From positions 58,277 to 122,276 of the forward strand of contig CAZVVN010000001.1 in NCBI GenBank assembly GCA_964630665.1: a DNA stretch of 64,000 nt, written 5' to 3'. Of the stretch, positions 1 to 8,150 are shown in pieces (positions within the stretch are counted from its first letter, which is position 1; the number at the start of each line of letters is the position of its first letter). The notes beneath the pieces are model-generated. The model was not told where the DNA came from. It saw nothing but the letters and a program-made list of their open reading frames with translations, and did no database searches. Position numbers and translations under genes: made by a program. The DNA comes from UBA9619 sp964630665. Its GTDB lineage: Bacteria; Pseudomonadota; Gammaproteobacteria; Arenicellales; UBA868.

Positions 1-304
1 CAAACCCCAGCAAGGCACCGCCGCCAATCAGCAGCGATATGACCTGGTAGACGATCCGCCGGCCCGTGATATCGACTGCGAATCCGCTGCCGAAATTGGC
101 GGCCAGGGCACTGAGGTGAAAGACCGAAACCAGGAAACCCGTATCGGTGTAGGACAGGCCGATGTCGCGAGCGATAAAAGGCAGCAGTAAATAGAAGAAT
201 GCAGCGATCCAGTGGGTCGTGCCGTGCCCAAGCCCGACCAGAAAGGCCGGCCCCTGTCTCGCCCAAGGCACACCGGTGAGTCGTCCAACAGATTCGATTA
301 ACAC
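1..304 (-). CDS. MFS transporter, N-terminal fragment (runs off the left edge)
   Basis: The minus strand reads 101 codons from a GTG at 304-302 and leaves the window before any stop. The start is supported by an AGGGGGA ribosome site six bases upstream. The visible protein has two hydrophobic segments, one around residues 16-45 and one around 60-80. A glycine-rich turn followed by DxTGRR lies between segments 2 and 3, which is the typical cytoplasmic-loop signature of major facilitator permeases. The substrate cannot be judged from this fragment. It is divergent from the CoA-transferase gene that follows, so it may import the acid used there; that link is inference only. Confidence 0.72.
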   Translation of the reverse strand, partial: MLIESVGRLTGVPWARQGPAFLVGLGHGTTHWIAAFFYLLLPFIARDIGLSYTDTGFLVSVFHLSALAANFGSGFAVDITGRRIVYQVISLLIGGGALLGF

Positions 305-481
305 TAATTCCCCCTAATAATCTGCCGTGACCTTAACCTTGGCGTTTTGGTTATACAACCCTGGATGCCAAGGTGTTACCCGCGACGGCGGTTGTCTTTT
401 AGGGCACAATTATCAGTGAATCAATTCTTGTATGGGCGGTCTAGTGCAACTCGTGCACCGCTGCCTACAGGAGGGAGCGAC

Positions 482-1675
482 ATGATGCAACAAATAACTG
501 GGATGCCGCTGGCGCGGTTCACCGTACTGGACATCACCCGTGTTCGATCGGGACCGACCGCGGTCCGCCAACTGGCCGACTGGGGTGCCAACGTTATCAA
601 GATCGAATCGCCGGCGCATTTGAATACTGAGAGAGGGATGGGTGGTGCCCGGCACGGCCCTGATTTTCAGAACATCCATCGCAACAAGCGGGGTATGACT
701 CTGAATCTCAAGAACCCAGAGGGGCATGCTGTGTTGATGCGGATGGTAGAGCAGGCAGACGTCATCGTTGAGAACTTTCGACCCGATGTGAAAAATCGGC
801 TGGGCATTGATTACGCATCCCTCGCGAAGAAAAATCCCGGTATCGTCCTAGCCAGTATCTCCGGATTCGGCCAAGACGGCCCGTACGCCAGTCGGCCCGG
901 GTTTGATCAGGTCGCCCAGGGTATGGGTGGGTTGATGTCCATCACTGGACTACCCGGCCAGGGGCCGGTGCGGGTCGGTGTGCCCATCGCCGACCTGGCC
1001 GCCGGCATGTATACTGCCATCGGTATTCTCATTGCACTGCTGCACAGAGAGGAAACAGGCCGGGGACAGTGGGTTCACACCTCGCTGCTGGAAGCCCAGA
1101 TTGCCATGCTGGATTTTCAGGCGGCACGATGGCTGATCGGAAGCCAGGTGCCGCCCCAAGCCGGTAACAACCATCCCACCAGCACACCGACCGGTGTGTT
1201 CGAGACTGCCGACGGACATATCAATATCGCCTCGGCGGGTGAAACCATGTGGCAGAGGCTCTGCGCTGTGCTGAATGCGCAAGCATTGCTCGAAAATCCT
1301 GACTATGCGACCGAGAAGTCCCGGTTGGAGCATCGGGATGATCTGAACACTGACCTTGCCAGCTATCTTCGGCATCGAACCAGCCAGGAGTGGATCGATG
1401 CCCTGAACGATGCCGGTGTCCCTTGCGGTCCGATCTACGCGATTGACGAAGTGTTTGCTGATCCCCAGGTGGCCCACATTGGTATGGCACAACCAGTTCA
1501 GCACCCTGACCTGGGAAATATCCGCGTTGTCAAGAACGCCGTCAACATGAGTGGCGCACCCTTATGCTCTTACCGACCAACACCTGAGCGGGGTGAGCAC
1601 ACCGACACCGTGCTTACCGAGTTCGGTTACAGTGATCAAGAGATCGAAGAATTGCGGGAGGCTGGAGCTGTCTGA
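482..1675 (+). CDS. CaiB/BaiF family CoA-transferase
   Basis: This 397-residue protein belongs to the class III (CaiB/BaiF) CoA-transferases, which move CoA between carboxylic acids in the cytosol. The N-terminal block ends in the typical GANVIKIE segment. The family segment VENFRPDV follows, and the catalytic aspartate is Asp171 in PIADL, close to Asp169 of formyl-CoA transferase. Length is normal for the family. An open frame extends upstream to 347, but the ATG at 482 has an AGGAGGG site about seven bases before it and begins the conserved domain, so the shorter form is chosen. It converges with a MaoC-like hydratase 11 bp away. The acid substrate is unknown. Confidence 0.85.
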   Translation: MMQQITGMPLARFTVLDITRVRSGPTAVRQLADWGANVIKIESPAHLNTERGMGGARHGPDFQNIHRNKRGMTLNLKNPEGHAVLMRMVEQADVIVENFRPDVKNRLGIDYASLAKKNPGIVLASISGFGQDGPYASRPGFDQVAQGMGGLMSITGLPGQGPVRVGVPIADLAAGMYTAIGILIALLHREETGRGQWVHTSLLEAQIAMLDFQAARWLIGSQVPPQAGNNHPTSTPTGVFETADGHINIASAGETMWQRLCAVLNAQALLENPDYATEKSRLEHRDDLNTDLASYLRHRTSQEWIDALNDAGVPCGPIYAIDEVFADPQVAHIGMAQPVQHPDLGNIRVVKNAVNMSGAPLCSYRPTPERGEHTDTVLTEFGYSDQEIEELREAGAV

Positions 1676-1686
1676 GTCGGTCTGAA

Positions 1687-2166
1687 TCAGATCGGTCGCT
1701 TCCTGATCAAGTAACGCTGAGTACCCTCGAACACCAGTGAGTCTTCTTGGTTGTGAATGGTGGCCCGCATTGTGATCACTCCAGTGGTGGTCTGCTCCGT
1801 GAGATCGGTGATCTCCAACAAGGGGTACAAGGTGTTGCCGCGGTATACCGGTAGCAGAAACCTACCGGTCGCCTCGATCATGCCGATGAGTGAGTCGGCG
1901 ACTTCACTCGGGAACCTGCCGGCGCCGGCAGCGGTCTGGATCATGACTTGCAGGCCATGAGCCAGAAGGTCATCGTGACCACGCTGCCGGCAGTACTCGA
2001 CGTCGTAGTGAATCGGGTCGTTGTCACCTGAGGCGGCCTGGAACATCGCGAACAGGCCGCTGGTTTGCGTGCGTGACGGAATGATGTACTGCTCGCCGAT
2101 TACAAAGTCCTCGAAATACTTTGAAGGTGGTAGCTCTCTTGGGCCACGTTGTCTGGTGTCGTTCAT
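1687..2166 (-). CDS. MaoC-like hotdog-fold dehydratase/hydratase
   Basis: A 159-residue single hotdog-domain protein of the MaoC/R-hydratase type. The catalytic Asp-x4-His motif is visible as SGDNDPIHYD, followed by GHDDLLAHGL, the usual second family motif. Such enzymes hydrate 2-enoyl-CoA esters or act on related acyl-CoAs such as mesaconyl-CoA. A GGAGAG ribosome site precedes the ATG at 2166. It faces the CoA-transferase gene at 482-1675, and the pair could act on the same CoA ester, though they are not co-transcribed. The exact substrate cannot be read from sequence. Confidence 0.8.
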   Translation of the reverse strand: MNDTRQRGPRELPPSKYFEDFVIGEQYIIPSRTQTSGLFAMFQAASGDNDPIHYDVEYCRQRGHDDLLAHGLQVMIQTAAGAGRFPSEVADSLIGMIEATGRFLLPVYRGNTLYPLLEITDLTEQTTTGVITMRATIHNQEDSLVFEGTQRYLIRKRPI

Positions 2167-2312
2167 TACCGCTCTCCGGAGATCGCTGGTTCCGAGGATG
2201 ACTATACAGTGCCTTTAGGTCCCTTGACGATCTGTCCCGAGAGGACCGGCGTGTTCAAGAAGCACTGTCTATGGCCAGGCTGCAAGAGCTTTCTGGCGGT
2301 TGAATGATGCAG

Positions 2313-3194
2313 TCAGTTCGCGCTTGCGATCATGATGACACCCGGAACGACCAGCAGCATCGTGATAATGATCCGAAAAGTGAAAGTCTCGCGCCGGAAA
2401 ACAAAGTACCCGAGGAGGAAACTCAATACCGGCGATACGGCGACAATGGGTACCACGCTCACCACGGTGCCGGTCTGGAGGGCGGTATTGAGAGACCATA
2501 TAGACACCCCGTTGATAAGGCCGCCAAGAAAGAACCACAGCAGTCCTGGAGCCCATCTGATATGAGTAAAGAAGCGGTCGGATTTGCCTGTGCCTGCGAT
2601 CAATGCAACTCCCAGTGAGACTGTGTACCCAACCAGGCCGGCGAACAGAGGGTCAGGCACGACGTTCAGCCCCAGCTTGGTGAGCGCGTGGGCCAGTGCC
2701 CGCAACACCGCTGCACCGATTGGCAGTCCCAGCGCCCAGACCGGCCAGGATGACGGCGTATTCCCACGGTAGGTGAGAATGACGATGCCAGACACGATTG
2801 CGACAGTTCCCACAAGTAGAGCCGGTGTCATGGATTCGCCCAGGATCAGGACTGCAAACAGTGCCCCGAAAAGCGGTGCGGTCGATGCCAGAGTGCTCGA
2901 CAGCGTTGGACCCAGATGACGGATGCCAGCAAGGGCGAGGTTAGCCGAAAGAAACGGCCTGAACAGCCCGATCACTATGAACAGCACCACAGCCGATGTC
3001 AGCCAGTAGCTGCGTTGAAGAAACCAAGGCGACAGCGACCAATAGAAGACGGCCGATGCAAAAATTGAAATCAGCGTGCCCGTCCGGCTGTCGACGTGTT
3101 TGAGTCCGAGATTGTGGACCTGGACCCCAACGGCAAAGAGCAGAGCCGAGCACAGGGCCAGAGCAGCCGGTGAGAGAAAAATATTCTGTGTCAC
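2313..3194 (-). CDS. DMT/EamA family transporter
   Basis: A 293-residue integral membrane protein with about ten hydrophobic segments arranged as two EamA repeats, the pattern of drug/metabolite transporters in the inner membrane. The second half contains the conserved segment around PILSFLLGY-FVFRRETFT, where EamA proteins have a proline-rich helix end followed by a charged loop. The chosen start is a GTG at 3194 with a modest CAGGGTG site. It is one of three EamA-type permeases in the window. It lies 58 bp downstream of the large flavoprotein gene on the same strand and could be co-transcribed with it. The substrate is unknown. Confidence 0.8.
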   Translation of the reverse strand: MTQNIFLSPAALALCSALLFAVGVQVHNLGLKHVDSRTGTLISIFASAVFYWSLSPWFLQRSYWLTSAVVLFIVIGLFRPFLSANLALAGIRHLGPTLSSTLASTAPLFGALFAVLILGESMTPALLVGTVAIVSGIVILTYRGNTPSSWPVWALGLPIGAAVLRALAHALTKLGLNVVPDPLFAGLVGYTVSLGVALIAGTGKSDRFFTHIRWAPGLLWFFLGGLINGVSIWSLNTALQTGTVVSVVPIVAVSPVLSFLLGYFVFRRETFTFRIIITMLLVVPGVIMIASAN

Positions 3195-3252
3195 ACCCTG
3201 ATCAGGCGTACTCAGCGATCGTAAGTTCGCTCATGGGGATGAGCAGGTGTTG

Positions 3253-6189
3253 TCATACGGTTTTAGCTGTCAGTGCCCCGCGCAGCAACTGTACAAAATG
3301 GATGGCGTCGCGGCCGGTGCCGTGGCGAATCTGCTGCCGACAGCTGGTACCGCCGGCCACAACGGCACTTTCGGGGGCGAGATTGCGTACGGCTGGCAGC
3401 AGTGACAGTTCAGCCATATTCATCGAGACCGCATAGGTCTGGGCCCACTGGCCAAAGTCCCCGGCCATGCCGCAGCAACTGCTGGCAATGGGGTCGACTT
3501 GTAGATCCGGTATCCAGCCGAGAACGGTTTCCACATCAACGGCCGTGTCGAATGCTTTCTGGTGGCAGTGACAGTGAAGGGCGGCGTGGCTGATTGGTGA
3601 TGGGCCGAAGTCCAGTGATAGCGATGTGTGATTCCTGACTAGATACTCCTCCAGCAGCAGCGCCATCTCATCCAGGCCTTCAGCCTCACTCGAGGGGAAA
3701 AGGTCCTTGTACTCGTCCCGAAGGGTGAGCAGACAAGCCGGCTCAAGTCCGACCAGCGGGATGCCGCGATCCAGATACGGGCGCAGTGCCTTGATCAGGC
3801 GGGTCGCTTCAGTTCGGGCCTGATCGATGAGGCCCGCTGAGAGAAAGGTACGGCCACAACAAAGCGGTCGGCCTCTTTTGGGTCGCGCTATATGCACGTG
3901 GCAGCCGGCAGCGGACAGTACATCGACCAGCGCCTGGCCGTTGGCGGGCTCGAACCAGCGGGTAAAGGTATCCAGCAGTACGACCACTTCCGTGTCCCTG
4001 GCAGGCCCGGCAGAAGTCCTGCGCTCCAGGCCTGGGTCACGCTGCCATAACGGCAGTGCCCGGTGCCGGGTAAGTCCTGTCAGGGATTCCAGAAGGCGCC
4101 GGGAAACCGGTAGACTAGTGGCCGAATTCAGCAGCCCTGCGAACGGCGCCAGTCGGGGCGCATAGCGAGGCAGGTAAGCGACCAGCCGCTGACCGGCCGT
4201 TAGACCCACTTCGCGAACGCGCATGGCCTGCAGCTCCATTTTCATGCGTGCCATATCCACGCCCGTGGGACATTCGCGCTTGCAGGCCTTGCAGCCCACG
4301 CATAGCGACAGGGTCTCGTGCATCGCATCCGAGGTCAAAGCACCTGGACCGAGCTGTCCGCTGAGGGCCAGGCGTAAAGCGTTTGCCCGTCCCCGGGTGG
4401 AGTGCTGCTCGTCTCCCGTGGCCCGGTAGGAAGGGCACATCACCGCCGCGTCCCGCTTTCGGCAGGCCCCGTTGTTGTTACACATCTCGACTGCACCGGC
4501 AAATCCGCCCCAGTCCGACCAATCGAGGTGGGTTGTTGTGTTTTCGGCGTCATAGTCCGGCCGATAACGGAACAGGCTACGGTCGTCCATCTTCGGCGGC
4601 TGAACGATCTTGCCGGGATTAAACAGGCCCTTGGGATCAACAGCCTGCTTGATGTCGCCAAAGATATCGAGCATCCGGTCACCGAACATGACAGGATGAA
4701 ATTCTGATCGGACGATGCCGTCTCCGTGCTCGCCGGAATGTGAGCCCCCGTACTCTCTGACCATGGCAAAGGCTTTTTCGGCGATGGATCGCATTTTCTT
4801 CACATCGGCGGTACTTTTCATGTTGAGTATCGGCCGCACGTGGAGACAGCCTTCGGATGCGTGGGCATACCAGGTGCCGCTGGTGCCGTGGTCACGGAAG
4901 ATACCGGTCAGGCGATCGGTAAAGTCGGCCAGATGTTCCAGAGGCACCGCACAGTCCTCGATGAACGAGACCGGTTTGCCGTCGCCCTTCATGGACATCA
5001 TGATGTTCAGGCCGGCTTTTCTCACGTCCCAGACCGCCCGCTGTTCCCCAGCGTCGGTGATCTTGACTACACTGTCTGAATGACCAAGATCAGACAAGAG
5101 TGAACCGAGATCTGCAAGCTGCCGTTCAAGATGAATGGGGTCTTGTCCGGCAAATTCGACCAGCAGCAATGCCTTCGGTCGGCCGCGGACGTATCGGGTC
5201 AGCGTATCCCTGAACATCGGGATCTCGAGGGCCAGTTCGATCAGGGTCTGGTCTACCAGTTCGACCGCATCCGGCGACAGCTTCATGATGTGCTGGGTGG
5301 AGGCCATGGCTGCATAAAAGGAAGAGAAATGGCAGATGCCCAGGATCTTTTTTTCTGGAATCGGCTGCAGTCGCAGTGTCAGCCGGCGAGTGAACGCCAG
5401 CGTCCCTTCAGACCCGACTAGTAACTGTGCCATGTTTCGATGCGACTCCCCCGTACCCGGTGACATCAGGGCGTCGATGTTGTAACCGCCGACTCGACGG
5501 TGCACTTTTGGGAAGCGGCTGGTGATTTCTTTTGACTCACGGTCGGCAAGTTCCACCATGGACCGTGTAAGCTGCCGGTAGAATGCGGGACCCTGGATAC
5601 CGTCCAGGTCGTCCGGAACAGGGCCGAACGTGGCTTCATCACCGTTCGCGAGCAGGGCATCGATTGTGAGCACGTTGTCTCGCATGAGGCCGTATCGAAC
5701 CGACCGGGCACCGCAGCTGTTGTTTCCCGCCATGCCGCCGATCGTGGCCCGGCTGGCGGTTGAAACATCGACTGGAAAAAAAAGTCCGTGGCGTTTCAGT
5801 CCTGCATTGAGTTGATCCAGGACGATTCCAGGTTCCACTGTGACCGTCGACTCTTCCAGGTCCAGGTGAATCAAGCTGTTCAGGTGCTTGGAGACATCGA
5901 CCACAAGGGCCAGCCCGACGGTTTGTCCGCTTTGAGAAGTGCCGGCTCCTCGCGGCAGAAGAGGTATACCCTCTTCGGCCGCGATGGCAATCACAGCATC
6001 GAGATCGGATTGGACCTCGGGCACAACCACGCCCACCGGCTCGATCTGGTAAATTGAGGCATCCGTGCTGTAGCGGCCGCGGTTAAATGCATCGAACAGG
6101 ACCTCGCCCTGGATGGCGCCGGACAATCGTCGGGCCAGGGTACTGTCCCCGATCCTTGCCCGCAGTGGCGAATTGTCGTAATAGCTCAT
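3253..6189 (-). CDS. FAD/4Fe-4S D-2-hydroxyacid dehydrogenase, YdiJ type
   Basis: A 978-residue fusion with the architecture of E. coli YdiJ, a D-2-hydroxyglutarate dehydrogenase. An FAD-binding domain comes first, with a PRGAGTSQSGQ flavin loop near residue 80. A C-terminal FAD-oxidase domain follows. Two cysteine clusters come next: CNNNGACRKRD near residue 570, and CVGCKACKRECP near residue 630, a classic 4Fe-4S ligand set. Two CCG domains end the protein, with CCGRTF near 776 and SSCCGMAGDFG near 903. It probably oxidises a D-2-hydroxyacid and passes electrons through the Fe-S clusters to the quinone pool; D-lactate is an alternative substrate. It is divergent from the aminotransferase gene at 6289. 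Confidence 0.85.
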   Translation of the reverse strand: MSYYDNSPLRARIGDSTLARRLSGAIQGEVLFDAFNRGRYSTDASIYQIEPVGVVVPEVQSDLDAVIAIAAEEGIPLLPRGAGTSQSGQTVGLALVVDVSKHLNSLIHLDLEESTVTVEPGIVLDQLNAGLKRHGLFFPVDVSTASRATIGGMAGNNSCGARSVRYGLMRDNVLTIDALLANGDEATFGPVPDDLDGIQGPAFYRQLTRSMVELADRESKEITSRFPKVHRRVGGYNIDALMSPGTGESHRNMAQLLVGSEGTLAFTRRLTLRLQPIPEKKILGICHFSSFYAAMASTQHIMKLSPDAVELVDQTLIELALEIPMFRDTLTRYVRGRPKALLLVEFAGQDPIHLERQLADLGSLLSDLGHSDSVVKITDAGEQRAVWDVRKAGLNIMMSMKGDGKPVSFIEDCAVPLEHLADFTDRLTGIFRDHGTSGTWYAHASEGCLHVRPILNMKSTADVKKMRSIAEKAFAMVREYGGSHSGEHGDGIVRSEFHPVMFGDRMLDIFGDIKQAVDPKGLFNPGKIVQPPKMDDRSLFRYRPDYDAENTTTHLDWSDWGGFAGAVEMCNNNGACRKRDAAVMCPSYRATGDEQHSTRGRANALRLALSGQLGPGALTSDAMHETLSLCVGCKACKRECPTGVDMARMKMELQAMRVREVGLTAGQRLVAYLPRYAPRLAPFAGLLNSATSLPVSRRLLESLTGLTRHRALPLWQRDPGLERRTSAGPARDTEVVVLLDTFTRWFEPANGQALVDVLSAAGCHVHIARPKRGRPLCCGRTFLSAGLIDQARTEATRLIKALRPYLDRGIPLVGLEPACLLTLRDEYKDLFPSSEAEGLDEMALLLEEYLVRNHTSLSLDFGPSPISHAALHCHCHQKAFDTAVDVETVLGWIPDLQVDPIASSCCGMAGDFGQWAQTYAVSMNMAELSLLPAVRNLAPESAVVAGGTSCRQQIRHGTGRDAIHFVQLLRGALTAKTV

Positions 6190-6288
6190 TAAGGTGCGGA
6201 ATGATCAGTCAAGGAGACTCCACGCTGTGCTCCGGGGTACCCTGCAAGGATAACCGGAATTGACGACCGGCTGTGGTCTGGACGAATT

Positions 6289-7455
6289 ATGATGGCAAAT
6301 CAAAGTGGACGGCATTTCCTGCAAATTCCCGGTCCGACCAACGTGCCGGCTCGTGTGCTCGAGGCAATCGCACAGCCCACGATTGATCATCGAGGCCCCC
6401 GTTTTCAACACCTGACAGCCGAGGTCCTGGAGCGTCTTGCGGCGATATTCAGGACGCGAGGGGAGATCGTCATTTTCCCATCTTCAGGAACCGGTGCCTG
6501 GGAGGCTGCACTGGTCAACACGCTGTCTCCCGGGGATCAATTGCTGATGTACGAGACGGGTCATTTTGCGACGCTGTGGCATGCCCTGGCCGAACGCCTT
6601 GGTTTGGCACCCCAACTGATGCCCGGGGACTGGCGCAGTGGTGTTGATGTGGCCGCTCTTCAGGATCTGCTGGAGCAGGACACTCATCACGACATCAAGG
6701 CGGTCTGTGTCGTTCACAACGAGACCTCCACTGGGGTGACCTCAGATATTCCCGCGGTCCGGGCCTGTATCGACGCAGCGGTCCACCCAGCGCTGCTGAT
6801 GGTCGATACGATCTCGTCACTCGGATCGATGGACTACTGGCACGACGAGTGGGGTATCGATGTCACTGTCGCTGGGTCACAGAAGGGACTGATGCTGCCG
6901 CCCGGGCTGGGATTCAACGCGATCAGTGAAAAGGCACTGGCGGCTTCGAAGACTGCGGCACTGCCCAGAGCCTACTGGGACTGGGAGGCCGTCATCAGTG
7001 GTAACCGTAACCGTTTTTTTCCGTATACCCCGGCAACCAATCTTCTGTTCGGTTTACGCGAGGCTGGTAATATGCTGCTGGCCGAAGGTCTGGAGACGGT
7101 CTTTGCCCGGCATGCACGATTTGGCGAGGCCACCCGGCGTGCCGTAAAGGCCTGGGGTCTGGAGTTGCTGTGTCGGAATCCTCGTGAATACAGCAACTCT
7201 TTGACGGCCGTGATGATGCCTGAAACAATCGATGCTGATGAATTTCGCTCTCTGGTACTGGAGCGATTTGATATGTCGCTCGGAAACGGGCTCGGCCGGC
7301 TGGCAGGAAAGGTGTTTCGTATCGGTCACCTGGGAGATTTCAGCGATCTGATGCTGATGGGTACCTTGTCCGGAATCGAGATGGGATTGCGGGCTGCAGG
7401 TGTGCCGCACCAGAGCGGCGGTGTCCAGGAAGCCCTGGCCTATCTGTCCGAGTGA
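6289..7455 (+). CDS. Class V PLP aminotransferase, serine-glyoxylate aminotransferase family
   Basis: A 388-residue fold-type I aminotransferase of the SgaA/alanine-glyoxylate group. The N terminus has the diagnostic IPGPTNVP, residues 64-69 hold the phosphate-binding PSSGTG loop, and the PLP lysine is Lys199 in GSQKGLMLPPG. The tail carries the FRIGHLGD segment of the family. It would transfer an amino group from serine or another amino acid to glyoxylate. The related BhcA uses aspartate, so the donor is not certain. The gene heads a plus-strand run with a thiol dioxygenase (58 bp later) and a rhodanese. A role in transaminating a cysteine-derived amino acid is a plausible alternative. Confidence 0.85.
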   Translation: MMANQSGRHFLQIPGPTNVPARVLEAIAQPTIDHRGPRFQHLTAEVLERLAAIFRTRGEIVIFPSSGTGAWEAALVNTLSPGDQLLMYETGHFATLWHALAERLGLAPQLMPGDWRSGVDVAALQDLLEQDTHHDIKAVCVVHNETSTGVTSDIPAVRACIDAAVHPALLMVDTISSLGSMDYWHDEWGIDVTVAGSQKGLMLPPGLGFNAISEKALAASKTAALPRAYWDWEAVISGNRNRFFPYTPATNLLFGLREAGNMLLAEGLETVFARHARFGEATRRAVKAWGLELLCRNPREYSNSLTAVMMPETIDADEFRSLVLERFDMSLGNGLGRLAGKVFRIGHLGDFSDLMLMGTLSGIEMGLRAAGVPHQSGGVQEALAYLSE

Positions 7456-7513
7456 CTGAATCGGATTCCCGAGATCATGCACAGGATTAACTAGCAAGTT
7501 AGGAGTACAGATA

Positions 7514-8107
7514 ATGACGATCAGCGAAAAGCGGGAGCAGGCGGTCTCAGGTGCTATCAGCAGGATTCGGCAAATTGAACGGGACGAAGGCGTCAATTAT
7601 GAAGCGCTGAAGGCGGTTCGCGATGAGTTGATTCATCTGACCCGGGATACCAGTCTGTTTCCACGGGAGCATTTCCCGCTGACCGAGTCGGGTGACTCGG
7701 CGGTTTACCGCCTCTCGGAGGATGACGATCACCGTTTCGCATTGTATGGTTCTGTCGGGGCCGCGGGCAAATCGGTCCCGCCGCATGACCACACGACCTG
7801 GGCTGTCATCGTCGGTGTCTATGGCGACGAACTTAATCAGTTTTATGAGCGGACCGATGATCTGGCGACGGCCGGTCATGCGACACTGAATGAAACCGGC
7901 CAATTTGTGGTTCGCCACGGTAACGGTGTTATGTTTCTGCCTGACGACATTCACGCTATTTCGACAGACGATCCGCAGCCAACTTTACACCTGCACATGT
8001 ATGGCCTTGCGCTGGACCATCTTTTCGAACGCCTGGTGTTTGATCCGCAGGCACAGACCGTCAGTACTATGGCGATTCGAGTCGATATTCGGGCGCCTGT
8101 AAACTGA
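7514..8107 (+). CDS. Cysteine dioxygenase-family thiol dioxygenase
   Basis: A 197-residue cupin of the cysteine dioxygenase family, which uses non-haem Fe(II) and O2 to oxidise a thiol to a sulfinate. The three-histidine iron site is visible as His91 and His93 in PPHDHTTWAV and His147 in LPDDIHAIS. No cysteine sits where mammalian enzymes form the Cys-Tyr cross-link, which is usual for bacterial members, including 3-mercaptopropionate dioxygenases. The ATG has a strong AGGAG site eight bases upstream. Lying between an aminotransferase and a rhodanese, it suggests breakdown of cysteine or 3-mercaptopropionate to a sulfinate and then sulfite. The thiol substrate is not decided by sequence alone. 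Confidence 0.85.
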   Translation: MTISEKREQAVSGAISRIRQIERDEGVNYEALKAVRDELIHLTRDTSLFPREHFPLTESGDSAVYRLSEDDDHRFALYGSVGAAGKSVPPHDHTTWAVIVGVYGDELNQFYERTDDLATAGHATLNETGQFVVRHGNGVMFLPDDIHAISTDDPQPTLHLHMYGLALDHLFERLVFDPQAQTVSTMAIRVDIRAPVN

Positions 8108-8150
8108 AATTGAACTTCCGGCTTTGGGCATGTTTTCAGGATGAGTAGCA